Source of the DNA: Fibrobacteres bacterium CG2_30_45_31
GTDB taxonomy: Bacteria; Fibrobacterota; Fibrobacteria; Fibrobacterales; Fibrobacteraceae
Assembly: GCA_001873075.1 (NCBI GenBank)
Contig: MNYL01000030.1
Coordinates: 1-8,094 of the forward strand
Direction: 5' to 3'
DNA: 8,094 nucleotides
The notes beneath the pieces were generated by a model. It was given only the letters and a program-made list of their open reading frames with translations, was not told the origin of the DNA and did no database searches. The position numbers were made by a program, and so were the translations under genes. Of this stretch, positions 6,616 to 8,094 are shown one piece after another; the first letter of the stretch is position 1; each line of letters opens with the position of its first letter.

Positions 6616-7968
6616 ATGTTTCCTCACATGATACGGATTATATTTGCAATGTTTTTTTTATTACCCGTTTTACTTTTTGCGGAAGTAAATTCACATTTGG
6701 AACAAGGGGCTCGATTTGCGGCCGCGGGAAACTTTGACAAAGCGTTAGGGGAGTATCGTTCTGTGCTTGCCGATGATCCCAAAAATGCAAAAGCGTATTT
6801 TGGGGCTGCTGAAGCGCGCTACAAAATGAAAGATTATTCTGGAGCGATTGCGAATTATCGATTAGCCTACCGCTGGAATCCAGATATGATTTCCGCTTAT
6901 GAAGGCGCGGCAAAAGCGTTTGAGGCTTTGGGTGATAAAGCTTCGGCTGCTGAAGAGCGTAAAAAAATTCCGCAGTTGCCTGATTTTGCGGAACCTGTTG
7001 AATCCACTCCTAAGGTGGAGATTAAACAAAAAAAGAATGCTGAGGATTCGATCTCCAAAACGAATAAAACGAAAGAGGTCGAGACGAATAGTAAAACAAA
7101 AGCGGCAAAGGACAAACAGTTTTCCTATGATGGAGATCTGTTTAAGAAAGGCCGGGAACTTTTTAATGCAAAAAAGTATGATGCCGCGGCGGCTATTTGG
7201 CGTGAGGTTTTAGCGTCGGAACCAGGCAATCCGGGGGCTTATTATTTTGCCGGTGCCGGTCGTTATGAGGCAGGTGAGATTGACAAGGCAGAATACAATT
7301 TGCAACGCGCGTTTGATTATCCAGAACTTGGTTATAATGCCCACTATTACTTGAGTCTTATCTATAAGAAGCAAGAAAAGGGAGATTTGGAAAAACAGGA
7401 ACTAGAGAAATATATTTCGCTTTCATCGAATGCCTCCGCGGTAGCTAAGGCGAAGGCTCGGATAAAAGTACTTTCGAAGGCGTCTGAATCTCCGGCTCTT
7501 TCTTCTGTGGTTCAACAAGTCAAATCATCGTCTTCGGTTGCCGTTGCGCTTTCGAAGGCTTCAGCGGACAAAGCTCCAGTAGAAACCGAAGTCGCTTATA
7601 GTAGTGCTGCAGAAGACTCGGTTCAGGTAGAAAAAAAGACAGAAACGGTTCAAAATACGACCACAAAGGATTCTTCTTTGATCGCTTTTGGCTTGGCCAA
7701 TAACGCCATGAAACAGGGTGACTTGAATAAGGCTCTCGCGTTATACAAGACCTTGTTAGAAGGTTCTATTTCAGAAGATCAGCGTTCGTTTACTTTGTTG
7801 CAAATGGGGCATATCTACCGTTTGCGTAGAGATTGGCGATCTGCAGTGTCTCGTTACCGGGAGATTGTGGAGACGTATCCAAATTCAGAATGGGCTACTG
7901 AAGCTCAGCGGAGTTGGGAAGACGCCGTGTGGCAGGAAAAGAACGCAGAGCAACTTCCGCGTAATTAA
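6616..7968 (+). CDS. Exported tetratricopeptide-repeat protein
   Basis: From ATG 6616 the product has 450 residues. The frame is open back to ATG 6457, but the extra 53 residues look non-coding, and a signal peptide (MFPHMIRIIFAMFFLLPVLLFA, cut before EVNS) begins at 6616 or 6628. I chose 6616 because AGGG lies 8 nt upstream. Eight TPR-like units fall in three blocks: residues 26-121 (GNFDKALGEYRSVLADDP, DYSGAIANYRLAYRWNP), 175-276 (KYDAAAAIWREVLASEPGNPGA, EIDKAEYNLQRAF) and 355-423 (GDLNKALALYKTLLEG, DWRSAVSRYREIVETYPNSEWA). A Lys/Glu-rich linker (about 122-173) and a Ser/Ala/Val-rich linker (about 277-354, with an SSSS run) separate them. TPR arrays bind proteins, so a periplasmic or outer-membrane scaffold is likely. 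The last block recalls CpoB- or BamD-type repeats, but it is not enough to assign either. Stop is TAA. Confidence 0.85.
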   Translation: MFPHMIRIIFAMFFLLPVLLFAEVNSHLEQGARFAAAGNFDKALGEYRSVLADDPKNAKAYFGAAEARYKMKDYSGAIANYRLAYRWNPDMISAYEGAAKAFEALGDKASAAEERKKIPQLPDFAEPVESTPKVEIKQKKNAEDSISKTNKTKEVETNSKTKAAKDKQFSYDGDLFKKGRELFNAKKYDAAAAIWREVLASEPGNPGAYYFAGAGRYEAGEIDKAEYNLQRAFDYPELGYNAHYYLSLIYKKQEKGDLEKQELEKYISLSSNASAVAKAKARIKVLSKASESPALSSVVQQVKSSSSVAVALSKASADKAPVETEVAYSSAAEDSVQVEKKTETVQNTTTKDSSLIAFGLANNAMKQGDLNKALALYKTLLEGSISEDQRSFTLLQMGHIYRLRRDWRSAVSRYREIVETYPNSEWATEAQRSWEDAVWQEKNAEQLPRN

Positions 7969-8004
7969 GCCCACTTCTAAAAATTCATTTTCTATAACCA
8001 GAAG

Positions 8005-8028
8005 CTGGTTCCCCCTAGGGAACGTCAG
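8005..8028 (+). terminator. Strong hairpin after the TPR gene
   Basis: GTTCCC (8008-8013) pairs perfectly with GGGAAC (8018-8023) around CCTA. CTG (8005-8007) adds three pairs with CAG (8026-8028) across a GT bulge. It lies 36 nt after the stop. Only GTTTCG follows, so the U-tract is weak. It is near-symmetric and could serve transcripts from either side. The rest of 7969-8094 shows no gene I can support. Confidence 0.45.
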
Positions 8029-8094
8029 GTTTCGCAGAGGTTAGGATGGGACAACGGGACACTGCAACAAATTGATTGTTCGGCCTCGTACCCC

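Noticed and set aside
1..8094. CRISPR array, insertion sequence, tRNA or rRNA
   Set aside because: I saw no regularly spaced direct repeats, transposase motifs, terminal inverted repeats, tRNA cloverleaf or rRNA-like sequence on either strand.

Overview
The window looks like part of a chromosome from a Gram-negative, fibre-degrader-like bacterium. A Fibrobacterota-type genome is my best guess. The reasons are signal-peptide-bearing FG-GAP and propeller proteins, short C-terminal sorting-like domains, serine-rich linkers in a TPR protein, and moderate GC. This is inference from protein style; no rRNA or other marker gene is present. All supported genes lie on the + strand.

Layout: (1) positions 1-1117 hold the 3' part of a tldD-type metalloprotease gene, cut by the window edge and followed by hairpins. 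(2) Positions 1118-1591 are a 474-nt gene-free stretch with a possible promoter and a good ribosome binding site at its end. (3) Positions 1592-4246 hold one large surface-protein reading frame (signal peptide, FG-GAP propeller, three cadherin/Ig-like repeats, C-terminal domain) split by a single in-frame TAG at 3233-3235. (4) Positions 4360-6363 encode a secreted protein that seems to be all beta-propeller, with repeats resembling those of two-component regulator sensors, and a short sorting-like tail. (5) Positions 6364-6615 form a leader with two candidate terminators and a nested stem. (6) Positions 6616-7968 encode an exported TPR protein. (7) The last 126 nt carry a strong hairpin and no recognisable gene.

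The three exported proteins look like a cell-envelope cluster: two are propellers that could bind ligands or polymers, and the third is a periplasmic or outer-membrane TPR scaffold. Joint function is not shown by the sequence. The spacings (113 nt, and 252 nt with candidate terminators) do not indicate a tight operon. The most notable observation is the amber codon in an otherwise intact domain. I found no mobile element, CRISPR array, tRNA or convincing novel system.
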